Part shown: piece after piece, positions 54,308-64,000 of the stretch | Layout: every line of letters starts with the position of its first letter | Numbering within the stretch: the first letter of the stretch is position 1 | NCBI GenBank assembly: GCA_036362985.1 | Contig: JAYGXS010000005.1 | Location: forward strand, 25,143,421-25,207,420 | Origin: Ligula intestinalis | Lineage: Eukaryota; Platyhelminthes; Cestoda; Diphyllobothriidea; Diphyllobothriidae | Direction of reading: 5' to 3' | DNA length: 64,000 bases | Made by a program: the position numbers and the translations under genes | Notes under the pieces: generated by a model | The model's database searches: none | Seen by the model: only the letters and a program-made list of their open reading frames with translations | What the model was told of the DNA's origin: nothing

Positions 54308-54595
54308 ACTATTGAGGCGCGGAAGCAACTGTGATCTTCAGACTATGGTTACTTGGTAGTGAAGAAGTCTTAGAAAGGTCACAGTGGTAGGAACAGTATC
54401 TTGTGTACACCGAGGAACGGATAAGAGATGGAAATAGATTTGACTTGGAGAGCATATAACCGGTCAGGAGAGCCAGTCGAGTCCAAGCGCTGGTTTGACA
54501 GCGGTCAGGCCAGAAGACAGAGATAGAGAGCGTTCATTGGCTGGGTCGACCTTGAAGGTCAGTTGGACAGCATGTGAGTAGATATTGACGTTGGC
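54308..54595 (+). repeat. R2 interspersed repeat, copy 5
   Basis: Nearly parallel to 46550-46790 (GACTATGGTTACTTGGTAG, GTGTACACCGAGGAACGG, GGAGAGCCAGTCGAGTCCAA). Confidence 0.62.
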
Positions 54596-55335
54596 GGTCC
54601 GTGTCTCAAGTGCCAGTAAGTCTGGTGGCCACCAGGACCTTGAGGTCTAGATGGATTGAGCTCACGAAAGGAAAGCCAGGCGTCGGGCAGGCAGCGCCTA
54701 CTACAGAAGTCGCCACCCCCGGAAGCCGTGACCGTCTACCAACCACCGATGACAGACACCAACGCAGGTGCGCGTTTACTGGGCCGCATACAAGAAATCG
54801 GAAGCAAACTTTATGTTGTTCTCATGGGTGATTTCAGTGCACCAAGCATCGGATGGAAGGATGTGCGTGTGAAGTGTTCTCAGTATGCCTTCAATGAGCA
54901 TCTACTTAAGTCAAAAATTGAAGCTCTTCTCATATAAAATGTCCCCTTTCCAACTAAAGCTCGTGAAGGGCAAAGGGCCAGTTGTTTTGATATCGTCTTC
55001 AGCAAACATCCTGAAAGTATAGAGGAGGTATAGCGCCTCCCTCCACATAGCCAAATGGACCACAAAGTACTTTCCGAGGATAACAGTCTATATTCTGTCC
55101 GGTCTACAATAAACGAACCGAGGCGGAATATATGCTGGGAGACCTCCCAGAAATGAGCGTTGAGACATGACGAACAGATTAGGGCCTTCTCAACTGTGAA
55201 GACGTCATTCACGACTGGAATATATTCAAGGAGATGTTATTGTATCTAATCCAGAGTGATACACTCTATCAGGATATCTCAGGATATCTAACCGACAGCA
55301 GCGGATAAAACAGAGGTCAAAGAGAGATCAACAAG
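54596..55335 (+). pseudogene. LINE endonuclease (APE-type) fragment
   Basis: Reads YQPPMTDTNAGARLLGRIQE, LYVVLMGDFSAPSIGWKDV and FNEHLLKSKIEALL, then in-frame after a stop KAREGQRASCFDIVFSKHPE and LPPHSQMDHKVLSED. GDFSAPSIGW is the GDFN-type motif, and QMDHKV stands where the catalytic SDH is expected. The family nicks target DNA for non-LTR retrotransposition. The loss of Ser in SDH and several stops mean a dead copy. It may be the same LINE family as the RT fragment at 43730-44560. Confidence 0.75.
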
Positions 55336-55341
55336 AAAGTG

Positions 55342-55655
55342 TAGCGACCTAGTATTATAAGCCATGCTTTGCTCGCACGCTTCTGGGACATATCTGTTAC
55401 TCGTGTCCACAAAACACGTGCGAATCCAAGCGTGTCAAATGCAGGTTAAGGTCACGGACGTCTGTCTGTCCTAACTGGTCAATCATTTCCCGAGGCCAGT
55501 TCACAAAGGACCCTAGTGTGGTGACTGCTTACGCTCAGACACTCCCGGAGACGGCGACTTTATTGCTACTTCCAGACATCCGGACCTGGTGACTAAATCC
55601 GCCGGAACGCGTCTCTGGACTCCGGCTCGCTCATGGCTACATGTCCGCATGTAAC
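55342..55655 (+). repeat. R3 LTR-like repeat, copy 4, truncated
   Basis: Starts TGTAGCGACC, shares TATAAGCCATGCTTTGCTCG, GGTCACGGAC, CCAGTTCACAAAGGACC and GTCTCTGGACTCC with the other copies. The 3' third is missing. Confidence 0.62.
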
Positions 55656-55982
55656 TGCTATACGGACAAAAGGATATGTCCCAATACTGTCCGTATGAAC
55701 AAAATGTGGACGCCCGTATGTGCTGGGAATATCTTACGCAAACGTGGATGAGAGCGATAAATCGAGCATTTAGAGTAGAAGGAGGCCAGAGGATGAAAAA
55801 ATGGGGTTCAACTTTTCCGATCCGAGTCAAAGCCAAATTGTGCGAACATCTAGGATTCGATTCGAGGCTAAATTGTTATTACGGTCCCCGAAACCGGCAC
55901 TTCTTACTCTGTCACGTTGGCTTGCGCACGCTCGGTCTACCTGATGTCTTTATGGCCACAAATATATTCGGAACAGAAAAGT
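55656..55982. other. No recognised gene
   Basis: A 102-codon + frame (55676-55984) with no recognised domain. Confidence 0.4.
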
Positions 55983-56019
55983 AGAATACGACTCGATCGC
56001 TGGGATAATATGTTTATTC

Positions 56020-56057
56020 GTCTGAAGTTTCGAAATCTATAGCGGATTCATGATCAG
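56020..56057 (-). ncRNA. Hammerhead-like motif, degenerate (left PLE end)
   Basis: Minus strand: CTGATCA for CTGATGA, then GAATCC...GATTTC and GAAACTTC for GAAACGTC. Two core changes suggest loss of function. Confidence 0.4.
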
Positions 56058-56942
56058 AGACATACTCACAGAACAGCAGCAAAAACAGCTTGTTTGCACA
56101 GGGTTTTGCCGTAAAATGTAAACAGACGTGTTGAACGGCGTGTTGAGACATACTGCAGTGAACCTGAAGATAAAGTTGCCGATATACACTATCTTCGATG
56201 GGTGTTCAGAGAAAATGGCTACCCACGCAACTTCGCCAACCGGTGCTTGCACAAACGAGATGACCAACAAAGTCGCATGGACCACAAAGTTTGGTGAGCG
56301 ATTTCGTACATCAAAAACGTCTCGGAGGCTGTCGGCCGCCTTCTGGCACCACTTGGAGTTGAAGTCACACACAGATCGGAAGCAACCATAAGACGTCAGA
56401 TCATGAAATCACAAGACCCACTGCCACGGCGATAAACATCTGGAGTCGTCTACAGGATTAAGCGCAGTTGTGGGAAAAGCAACTATGTCGGCGAAACTGG
56501 CAGATTTCTCAAGACACGAATTGCCGAACACGCGGCAACAGTGCGGCGAAATGATGCTAATTCACAGGTTGCGGCTCATTCGAAGAGACCCGGCCACACA
56601 TTCAAATTTGATGAGGCCAAGACCCTCGCACGAGGTGACAATTGAGTGAGCCGGGAATTACTTGACCCATGGTTCACGAGCCCCCAATCCATCGATAAGT
56701 GCAACGACTTGCCTAATGCATCCTTGATGCTGAGACTCAATTTGGCCTAAGCAAATCGCCGCTCGAGGAACAGACAGGCCACCACCTCATCTTATGCCAG
56801 CACCGCAAGGCCAGATGGTCATTGCTGACGCAACGAATCAGTGCATAGTCAAGGCGTTTATCAGTTTTTTCTGTACGTTGAAATTCAACGGCAAATCCCT
56901 GTGCCCACACGAACTGCTTCTGCTACTGTTCTGTGAGTATGT

Positions 56943-56980
56943 CTCTGATGATCAATCCGCGATGGATTTCGAAACGTCAG
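56943..56980 (+). ncRNA. Hammerhead-ribozyme-like motif
   Basis: CTGATGA at 56945-56951, AATCC and GGATT forming a 5-bp helix II over a GCGAT loop, then GAAACGTC at 56971-56978, followed by AGACGAATAAAC. All conserved core segments are present, with a helix III of at most two pairs. Confidence 0.6.
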
Positions 56981-57024
56981 ACGAATAAACATATTGTCCC
57001 AGCGATCGAGTCATTTTCTTCTTC

Positions 57025-57655
57025 TCACCACAACCTCTTCGATAGGCTTCATAACTTTAACCAAATATATGCTTAACTACCAAGTTGAATTTCGTCATGA
57101 AAGTTGCTTGCAGGAATCGGCATGCCATTATTTGGGGTGCCTCCATAGTACAATGCACATCAATAAACAAATTGGTTCTGTCATATGTCATAGCATAGGA
57201 AATGCCTTCCGTATGAGACTGCTCAAAATTCTGCCAAAATTAATGCCCATTACAATAAATAAACCTAAAAAAGGGTGATTTTCGTAAAAAAAGATATCGA
57301 AGGATTAAATTTACCCGGAGGATCATAATAACGGGACCAAATACATGCTATACAGCCAATTCAAATTTCGTCAAGCAAGTTGCATTATTTTTGGCTCATA
57401 CTGTATCACAAGCCAATGGAAAATTCTTTGAAACGCTTGGGCACATTACACCGTGTATCGCACACTACAGACCTAAATGTATGGAAGTATGCCAAAGTAA
57501 ACAACTCTTTGAATATGCATACATAAGGATTTTTATTGTCCTAAATCCTCCACGGACGTAGGGCATTGTGGTGATGTGCAGCGGATGCCGACTGAAAGAT
57601 TACCAAAAAATATCAAATTTTGAATGTTGAAAAGTTGGTCTTCGACTGGCGTGCT
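57025..57655. other. No gene; 280-bp spaced direct repeat
   Basis: 57059-57106 and 57338-57384 share ACCAAATA(T/C)ATGCT, AATTTCGTCA and AAGTTGC in order, an old duplication of an AT-rich segment. Confidence 0.45.
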
Positions 57656-58130
57656 TAACAGAGCCATACACTTTCATTCTGCCTAGCAGGCGGTATGCAA
57701 ACGGCTCGAGTCACTCCAAACAAGGCCAACAGGACAGCAAAGCAGGCACAAGCGTGGAGTACAACTTAGATGAGAGGAAGATATGATATGGGTCGGCCAG
57801 AGACTACGTGACCAGCGCGGAACATTACCTCACCGCTATAATGCACTCAAGGTTGACATGAACTCATGCGGTCACCAACAATTGATTAATCCGTCGGTGG
57901 ACGAGGCACAGTCCAGTAAGAGCACTGACTTGCGAACAATCACGACAGCCGCAAAGGGGCAAATGCCGATCTCACGGACATTCAGCAGCGAAAAATCAGG
58001 TCCAAGTTCGTGCGCCGAGCATGGATTTAATAACAGGCATGTAGCGAGGCTAAAACAGTCCTGGCAAACAGGAACAACCACCACGTTACTCTGACGACGA
58101 AAACAAGCGAGTGTCCGAAACGTCCGTCCC
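57656..58130 (+). repeat. PLE 3' untranslated region and tail
   Basis: Aligns with the reverse complement of 42320-42740 (GGCTCGAGTCA, CAAGGCCAACAGGA, ACAATTGAT, TAATAACAGGCA), the 3' end of the divergent PLE subfamily. It ends with CTGACGA at 58091 and GAAACGTC at 58117-58124. Its coding part is missing. Confidence 0.7.
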
Positions 58131-58279
58131 AATTGAGAAGTAGAAGACAGAACAGTACCAGAAACTGTTTATGTGTCTGTTCTGTGATTATGTCTCTGAT
58201 GATGAATCCGCGATTGATTTCGAAACGTCAGACGAATAAACAAAGTCCCAGCGATCGAGTTGTCTTCTACTTCTCAATT
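58131..58279 (+). mobile_element. Isolated PLE terminal unit with 19-bp perfect inverted ends
   Basis: AATTGAGAAGTAGAAGACA at 58131-58149 is repeated exactly inverted at 58261-58279. Between them lies one PLE tail with a hammerhead-like core at 58196-58229, AATAAAC and CGATCGAGT. There is no coding sequence. Confidence 0.72.
58194..58230 (+). ncRNA. Hammerhead-ribozyme-like motif
   Basis: CTGATGA at 58196-58202, helix II region TGAATCC...GATTTC with imperfect pairing, GAAACGTC at 58222-58229 and AGACGAATAAAC after it. Confidence 0.55.
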
Positions 58280-58770
58280 AGTTCCTGGGACTCGCATGTT
58301 TGCTTGTATTAGCAAGATTCGGAACTTTTGAGTAGTGTTTCGGACTGCAGAGGCTAACTACTACTACTACTCGGTAAGCACTGTTGGTGGCTTAATGAAA
58401 TATCAGGGAACGTAATAGGCGTCCCATATGGCTCACTGTTTTCTAAGGTAGAGCCTAGGCAGCTCAGTCCGACCTTGCGCGGGGGACTGCCAACCATCTC
58501 TCCTTTTATTATATATATGGTAAGCACTCATCATATTTATTCATTATAAAGCAACCTCTTTCTGTTTTTAAAATCAATGAACAATTTTATTCTTATTCCA
58601 GATTTCAATTCGTTTCCTATGCCGCTTTTATTTTCATATATAATTTGATCATTTTTTGCCGAAAGCGCTTTTTTAAATACGCAAAAATTTCTTATCCACA
58701 TGCTTTACTCATAAGAAGTGTGCACATCTTTCGTTTTCCTGGGCGCGATTCCCTCCACTGTCTACAACCG
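58280..58770. other. Probable LTR 3' part upstream of primer-binding site
   Basis: Ends with CCACTGTCTACA just before the primer-binding site at 58775, so at least the last part should be a 5' LTR. The LTR start was not located. A CTACTACTACTACT microsatellite lies near 58358. Confidence 0.4.
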
Positions 58771-58774
58771 AAAC

Positions 58775-58793
58775 TGGTGACTCCGACGTGATA
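58775..58793 (+). promoter_or_regulatory. Primer-binding site for tRNA-Trp (CsRn1-like Gypsy)
   Basis: TGGTGACTCCGACGTGATA differs from the exact complement of the tRNA-Trp 3' end (TGGTGACCCCGACGTGAT) at one base in the first 18. An ATG follows at once at 58794, where gag would start, but the frame meets TAG after seven codons. Confidence 0.75.
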
Positions 58794-58796
58794 ATG

Positions 58797-59093
58797 AGCC
58801 GACAGTCAGATCGGTAGCCAAACTCGTCGCAAGATTGACTCGGTCACTTCCACTGCCCAGCTAAATGCAACCACAGCTACTGAGGCCACTTAGCGGATCC
58901 AGACGAGTGCTGTTATGCAGATATTGTGTGTAGAAGCCGCACCAGGTTGTCCTCTCGTCCGACGTCCCTACAAGCGGCCAGCAGGCGCGTCAGCAAAGCA
59001 CGGCTGCACTGGGAGCTGTCTGGTACGCGTCGGCTGGCCTGCTTCGTCACCAATGGGCCCGTGACTATGAATCCCGATTCTCGGCCCTTCAAT
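58797..59093 (+). pseudogene. Possible gag start remnant
   Basis: Position directly after the primer-binding site suggests gag, but stops are frequent and no gag motif is recognised. It is cut off by the R1 repeat at 59094. Confidence 0.3.
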
Positions 59094-59591
59094 CACGAAG
59101 CACCTAGTGAACACTAACCATACGGTCGACCAAAAGACTGCATTTAGGGTCGTACTTCGGGCGACGACCGGGCGTCTCCTACGATATGCGGAGGTCACTG
59201 CAATACAGATAAGAAAACCAGAACTACGTAAGCATCTGGAGCATGTGCTCAATTTCGCATTGCCGTGGTAACGATCGATAAAGGCATTCCCGCTTACGCC
59301 TCCCGTTGCCCCCATCCCCTTAGGATTGACTGCTACCCTTTTCTCTATCCCCACCCTCCCCCATTTAACCACTTCCCACAGGCTTTCGTGAACACGAACT
59401 ACCATGCTTGAAAACTACCTCCCCCCTACTCTACCCCCTCGCCATGCGTCCACACCTAAGACTAATAACTTCTACTATGACGTTTCACCCTTCTAGGCTG
59501 ATACTTAATTGGGAAGTTAATTATTTTATTAATAGACAACGGCCGTTTGCAATTGAAAAAGAGTTCGCGAAATAATATGACGACAATAAAT
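59094..59591 (+). repeat. R1 interspersed repeat, copy 2
   Basis: Collinear partner of 466-979, 58 kb away, same orientation. It lacks the long poly-C tract of the first copy. Confidence 0.7.
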
Positions 59592-59654
59592 CCTGCTAGT
59601 TTCTTCCGGGAAAACAATTTCAATTTCTCAATGTTCGAAAATATGCGAGGCCCA

Positions 59655-60600
59655 GGTAATTGAATAGAAGGCGGAAGAATGTTCTCTGGTACCAATATTT
59701 TATTTGCCCGACGTTTCGGACTCTCACTCGAGGCTATTGTCAAGGAAAACAAACGTGCAGCACATTGCGTGAATAAGTCAGTTCTGTCGGAATTGACCTT
59801 GCGTTCCCATTGTTTGCTCCGCCGCGAGTGACCTTGAGCCCTGCCATTGCTCACGCAACGCGAGATAGGCATCTTGGAGATCGATACACCTATTAATAGA
59901 GTCCGTGTGAGTGTTATCCTTCTTGCAGTAGGCGTGAGACTCGGTTGTCTGACTGGCCTAGTATTCGCACGTGTTCGAAGTCGAAGTCGTGCCCTGGCGA
60001 GGATGCGTGAGCGGTGACCAAGGATAGCTCGTCATTCCTTCCCACGGCGCGTTTATGCTCGTGCAGTCTCGTGGCCACCCGTCTGCCGGTTTCACCAACA
60101 TAATTGGCTTGACCGCAAAGACAGTCAATTCGGTAAATAACACCCGATTTCTGGTTGACGGGTAATGGGTCCTTAGGCTGCATGAGTTGCCTGCGCATTG
60201 TCGCTTCCGGTCGGTGAGCGACGCCAATCCCAAATCCTTGGTCACCGCTCACGCATCCTCGCCAGAGCACGACTACGAACACGTGCGAATACTAGGCCAG
60301 TCGGAAGACCGAGTCTCACGCCTACTGCAAGAAGCATGGCATTCGCACGCGGACTCTATTAATAGGCATATCGATCTCCCAGATGCCTATATCGCGTTGC
60401 GCGAGCACTGGCAAGGCTCAAGGTCAGTCGCGACGGAGCAAACAATGGGAACTGAAGGTCACTCCCGGCAGAGCTGATTTAATCACGCAGTGAGTTGTAC
60501 GTTTTTATTCCTTGTAAAGGGTCTCGAGTGAGAGTCCGAAACATCGGGCAAATAAAATATTGGTCCCAGAGAACGTTCTTCCGCCTTCTGTTTCAATTTC
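59655..60600. mobile_element. Inverted pair of PLE copies (large palindrome)
   Basis: The left arm (about 59660-60025, minus sense) and right arm (60235-60598, plus sense) are inverted copies separated by about 210 bp. Both outer ends are AGAAGGCGGAAGAA and its complement, inside which lie CAATATTTTATTTG and a CCGACGTTTCGG-type block. The left arm plus the spacer encodes GIGVAHRPEATMRRQLMQPK, GVIYRIDCLCGQANYVGETG and RLHEHKRAVGRNDE, an intact-looking GIY-YIG nuclease strand. The right arm encodes KSLVTAHASSPEHD, VRILGQSEDRVSRLLQEAWH and DSINRHIDLPDAYIALREHW. RT is absent from both. The CTGANGA core is degraded here (TTGACAA). Confidence 0.8.
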
Positions 60601-61594
60601 CGTTATCATGCGCCCAACATGCCCTGCTAAATGTGGTCTTTTTACATTCACGCCTACGTAAGATCTGAGATGTCCTTACCGTAGCTGGTACGTGTAATGC
60701 AGAGGTTGTGCATGTCACGCGTAGTTGATCCACTTAACTCAACCAGCCACTGCGTTTCAGCCGCCTGCTGGACCACGTGACGCTGTCTTGCTACCAGGCA
60801 ATGGTGGGTGTAACTCCTCGGCTCACTCGTCGTCTTTGACGCCGGAAATGCCGGTACTGATCACCCGATTCGTTGTGCGAGGAACCTCTAATGACCCGGC
60901 AGCGCAAAAATACGCTCGAATGTTTTCTTTTTTTAAGATTAAGGCACCTTCCCCCGTTGCATAAAGGCTAATGTTGATTATCGAAATTTAAGCTGATATA
61001 GCAATATTATAACATGGTAATGGCCAAGAGTTTTTGCGTTCGCTGATAAAAGAACAGCCACAGCAGCACAAAACAAATGCCATACATCTACAATAATCAC
61101 ACACACACCTACACACAGTTTGACTGTCGGTCTCGACCATGTCCACCACGAGCCTCAGCAGGCGGATTATTGTGAAAGTAGACTCGCGGAAAATCTACCC
61201 CACTCTCTCACCACTCCACACCGGACCCGATGTCAATTTTCTGACAGCAATCATCCCGTGTAACTTACGTAGCTGCGTCAGCATTCTCTTTCAAAGAGCC
61301 CAGATACATTGCAAGACACCAGCTGACCGAAGACCTGGACAACAATAACTCCACGAGCTCTTCCGAGCTAGTGGACATTCACTCTTTTATCAAACAAAGT
61401 AAGCGCCGAGCGACGGCCAGAACAGCAACCCAAAGTCTGGAGGGCCCTTGCCCTCCGAAACAGTCTTTCAACTGCTACAACCCGGTGGATTAGGCATAGC
61501 CAATAAACGTCAGGCAACAATATGCCGCTTGTGATACAGCCTAGGGTCTGACTGCCCCTAGATATGTTGCAGCGATGGGGACTGCAACTACATT
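60601..61594. other. No gene recognised
   Basis: Short frames at 60725-60964 and 61139-61348 without recognised domains. A CACACACACCTACACACA stretch lies near 61100. Confidence 0.4.
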
Positions 61595-61850
61595 AGAAAA
61601 ACTGCGATGTTTGTAGTCCCTCCTGGCGGCTCGGAGACTAGACCAAAACTCGCAGTTTGCAGCATACATCGGCGGGACTGACCACACCTTCGATATTCGA
61701 GAAGCGACCATCATAGATCGAGGCACCTCAAAAGCCGAAAGACCGACGCTTGAGGCATGGCATTCAGATGTCAACTCTGTCAAACAAGGAGCTAGACCTT
61801 CCCTCGGCCTAGAAAGTCCTACGTGATAAGGTCGATAAATACCGACACAA
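61595..61850 (+). pseudogene. PLE GIY-YIG fragment
   Basis: Reads ARRLDQNSQFAAYIGGTDHT, FDIREATIIDRGTSKAERPT and LEAWHSDVNSV, aligning with 27480-27640 (RLDPNSQLAT, FDIRGATIVDRG). Only the C-terminal half of the nuclease remains. Confidence 0.65.
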
Positions 61851-63490
61851 ACTCGCATGAAACCTGAGAAATGCGAACGAAGACGACCGCACACCGGATC
61901 CATTGGATGATGAGGCAGGATTACCAGCATCCTCAGTACATCTCAGCCCAGTTTTTTCTTAACAAATGGGCTGGCGTACAGAAAACTGGAAGATTGTAGG
62001 TAATTCAACCTACTGAAAAACTGTAAGTTATCAGTTTGTTATAATATATGAGGACTTTTCGAAGATTCCACGAGGAATCCTTACCAAAAAACGGAACTGT
62101 GGGAGAGTGCAGCTTAGTCCAGTTTTTTCTTACCACAATACCTCCTTTACCCCTCCCCTCCCCCACTACTCAGCCGACTTCGCGGTCTGTGTCAATAAGA
62201 GATTCAGCAAATCAAGAAGAAATCGGTTCATTAAAAGATAAATACAACGGTCTTTCACTCCAAAAAACACGGCCCATTCACAACAACGGCATTCTTGGCG
62301 GAAGTTCACGATCGTCAGGGCAAATGTAAAGCAATTTTTAACACTCAATGAAGGCAGGTCGAGTCAAGGAATCATTTTACAGGAGGAGTTTGCTGTGAAT
62401 GGGAGGACGGGGTGGAGTTGCAGACCTATAAAGAGAAGACAGAGAAGGAAAGCAAAAAAATAACGCATGTTATGCTGTATGGTATGCGAAACTGGAAATA
62501 AATGACAACTACAAGAGAGAAGTCAAAAGTTGCCCTCATCGATGCATAAAACGTGTTCATCCCACCTGATGTTCTACCCAAACTAACTCAGAAAACGGAT
62601 TGCGCGCCTGTTAATCTAAGCTGTGTCTTGCTCGACAGATACCGTAATCGTTTTCTATGTTCTTCTTGAAGCCCATATGCAAGGCCTTGGAGGTATATTT
62701 TTTGCATACCAATTTGCTAATGTATATTTGTACCTGGACTCTATAAAACAAAGTTTTACCAGTAAGTTCTACTCACATTGTTTAAGTAGCCTTGTATTGG
62801 ATTAAATTTCTTACCCCTCACGTTCAGCGAGGCAAAGGAAAACATGACAAACACACACATAATCGCCAGAATTTAAGCGACACGGTAGCATCCAAAAAGG
62901 CGACGTTCTTTTAGAAAGTAAGCTGGCTCCTGAGTCTGATAAAGGGGCAATCGTGGAATGGGCGGTATCAGGGCGAAACAAACTACCGACTGGGCAAGTT
63001 GCCTACCTGCACGCGCTTCCTCCATGTCAAGAGCTAGCTATTATATTTTGTCGACAGCTTTGCTATTGACTACGAGTATCTACCATTGTTTGCATACGGC
63101 TTATTCACCACTGTTTATTTGATAGTACCGTAATTCTTGTTAGCATTGAGAATTGAGGCACGCGTTAAGACGAGTCAAAGGATACTCGTTAACCACGGGG
63201 AACGAGTAGATCACAGGCGTGATATGACGAATGCCAAACCCTGTCGTCGGAGCAACCGTGAAAGCTTTAACTGATGTATATGCTAGAGGGATGGGTGGAA
63301 ACGTAGCCTTTTTCCATGCTAGTAGGGACTGTCATTCGGGGCGGCCTGGTCACATTGTCCAACGATAGCAGGCAACATTTGTATTTTTCACACGCATGAC
63401 AATACCCACTCTTTATAATAAAGGCATAAAACCGAGGAGAAGACGTTTGGAGGTATTGGCTCAGTTATAGGCGTGCTGCAGACGACACAG
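61851..63490. other. No gene; R7 repeat at 61965-62085
   Basis: R7 matches 13225-13320. The remaining AT-rich stretch (62330-63490) carries no recognised frame or element. Confidence 0.4.
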
Positions 63491-63590
63491 TCGTTGGGGA
63501 TGAACGCTCACCAATCGCTCACTCACTCCTCCCGCGCTGTCTTGGGTCTCACATTGCTCGGGCTCTGACAACCCAGGCAGATAGCATGGC
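63491..63590 (+). repeat. LTR fragment (30059-30750 family)
   Basis: GTTGGGGATGAACGCTCACC and the following GTCTTGGGTCTCA-like block match 30085-30150 and 34950-35010. Sequence beyond 63590 diverges. Confidence 0.45.
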
Positions 63591-63975
63591 CGCTAAAGAC
63601 AAGGGAGATGGCCGTTTCTGGCTCATCAGCTGTCATCAGCCAGTCACATACTCAATCCGAGGCTCGAACCCGCAACGCTCTATGCCGCATCGTCTATCGT
63701 CTACTGCCAGAAAGATGCCCACGCCTAGAATTATCTTCCTGCTGCTGCTGCTGTTAATAGTGCGCCACTGGTTACCGTTTCGCCAGCTTTGGCACGCGCA
63801 GGGGCAACAGGGTAAGGACTTAAAGGGGGGGCATGGCGTAGTATCTGAGCGCTGTAATGAGCGCCACTAGCAGACGCAGTCTTAAACTGGAAAACAAAGG
63901 GAGAACACTTAACAAAAGGAGGTATAGGGGCCAAAAAGACGGCTTACCAAGAGGAGGCGGTCGATCAAACATAAC

Positions 63976-63991
63976 AGAGAGAGAGAGAGAG
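63976..63991 (+). repeat. AG dinucleotide repeat
   Basis: Eight AG units near the window end. Confidence 0.85.
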
Positions 63992-64000
63992 CGGCTTGTA

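Larger units (their letters stand above)
55983..57024 (+). mobile_element. PLE copy flanked by inverted hammerhead-bearing termini
   Basis: Inverted ends of about 130 bp (55983-56112 and 56889-57024) both carry CGATCGCTGGGA, AATATGTTTATTCGTCTGA and a hammerhead-like block. Between them the + strand gives GYPRNFANRCLHKRDDQQSR, ISYIKNVSEAVGRLLAPLGV, GVVYRIKRSCGKSNYVGETG, IAEHAATVRRND and HTFKFDEAKTLARGD, the PLE linker and GIY-YIG nuclease. YVGETGRF keeps the catalytic strand, but frameshifts and stops break the frame. RT is missing. The left end is an inverted extra copy of the tail, not a direct repeat. Confidence 0.78.

Noticed and set aside
1..64000. CRISPR arrays, bacterial operons or integrated virus genes
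   Set aside because: No evenly spaced short direct repeats with unique spacers, no runs of long adjacent open frames, and all polymerase-like sequences fit known retroelement families.

Overview
The window is eukaryotic and very repeat-rich. It holds no bacterial operons, and coding signal comes in short exons with GT..AG borders. The repeats are Penelope-like elements (PLEs) with GIY-YIG endonuclease ends, Gypsy remnants of the CsRn1 kind whose primer-binding sites match tRNA-Trp, a Merlin transposase, Tc1/mariner relics and tRNA-like SINEs. Together they suggest a parasitic flatworm, most likely a diphyllobothriidean tapeworm (Spirometra, Dibothriocephalus or Schistocephalus type). The species is an inference from family recognition, not from a search.

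The only host gene I can support is on the + strand between about 26.8 and 46 kb. Five well-supported exons (26848-27008, 27108-27200, 32883-33272, 41137-41306, 41397-41452) join in phase and encode two consecutive PLAT/LH2 domains, as in LOXHD1-type tandem-PLAT proteins. Two further exons (41515-41552, 45847-46000) are possible. The gene probably continues beyond this region in both directions. Its large introns (5.7, 7.9 and 4.3 kb) are packed with retroelements.

Layout: 1-5 kb, an unclassified repeat and a Tc1/mariner-type element (88-bp terminal inverted repeats) split by a Merlin relic. 7-12.4 kb, a cluster of long palindromic fold-back elements, one with TA duplications. 13-20 kb, PLE tails, a second GIY-YIG retroelement family (called G2 here) and repeat pairs. 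21.7-25.4 kb, an LTR with a gag relic, a 250-bp polypurine run, and two PLE copies meeting head to head in a palindrome. 26.8-46 kb, the PLAT gene with its intronic insertions. 46-64 kb, repeats, LINE fragments, several PLE copies and an inverted PLE pair.

The most notable theme is the PLE ends. Many copies finish with a hammerhead-ribozyme-like core (CTGATGA ... GAAACGTC), then about 40 nt, then a CTT-repeat tail. Several are arranged as inverted pairs. One insertion at 50398-50501 consists only of such a terminal unit and has a perfect 13-bp target duplication.

Repeat names used below are local labels: R1-R8 (unclassified repeats), G2 (GIY-YIG retroelement family 2), FB (fold-back). All mobile-element genes here are broken, so no active element is claimed.
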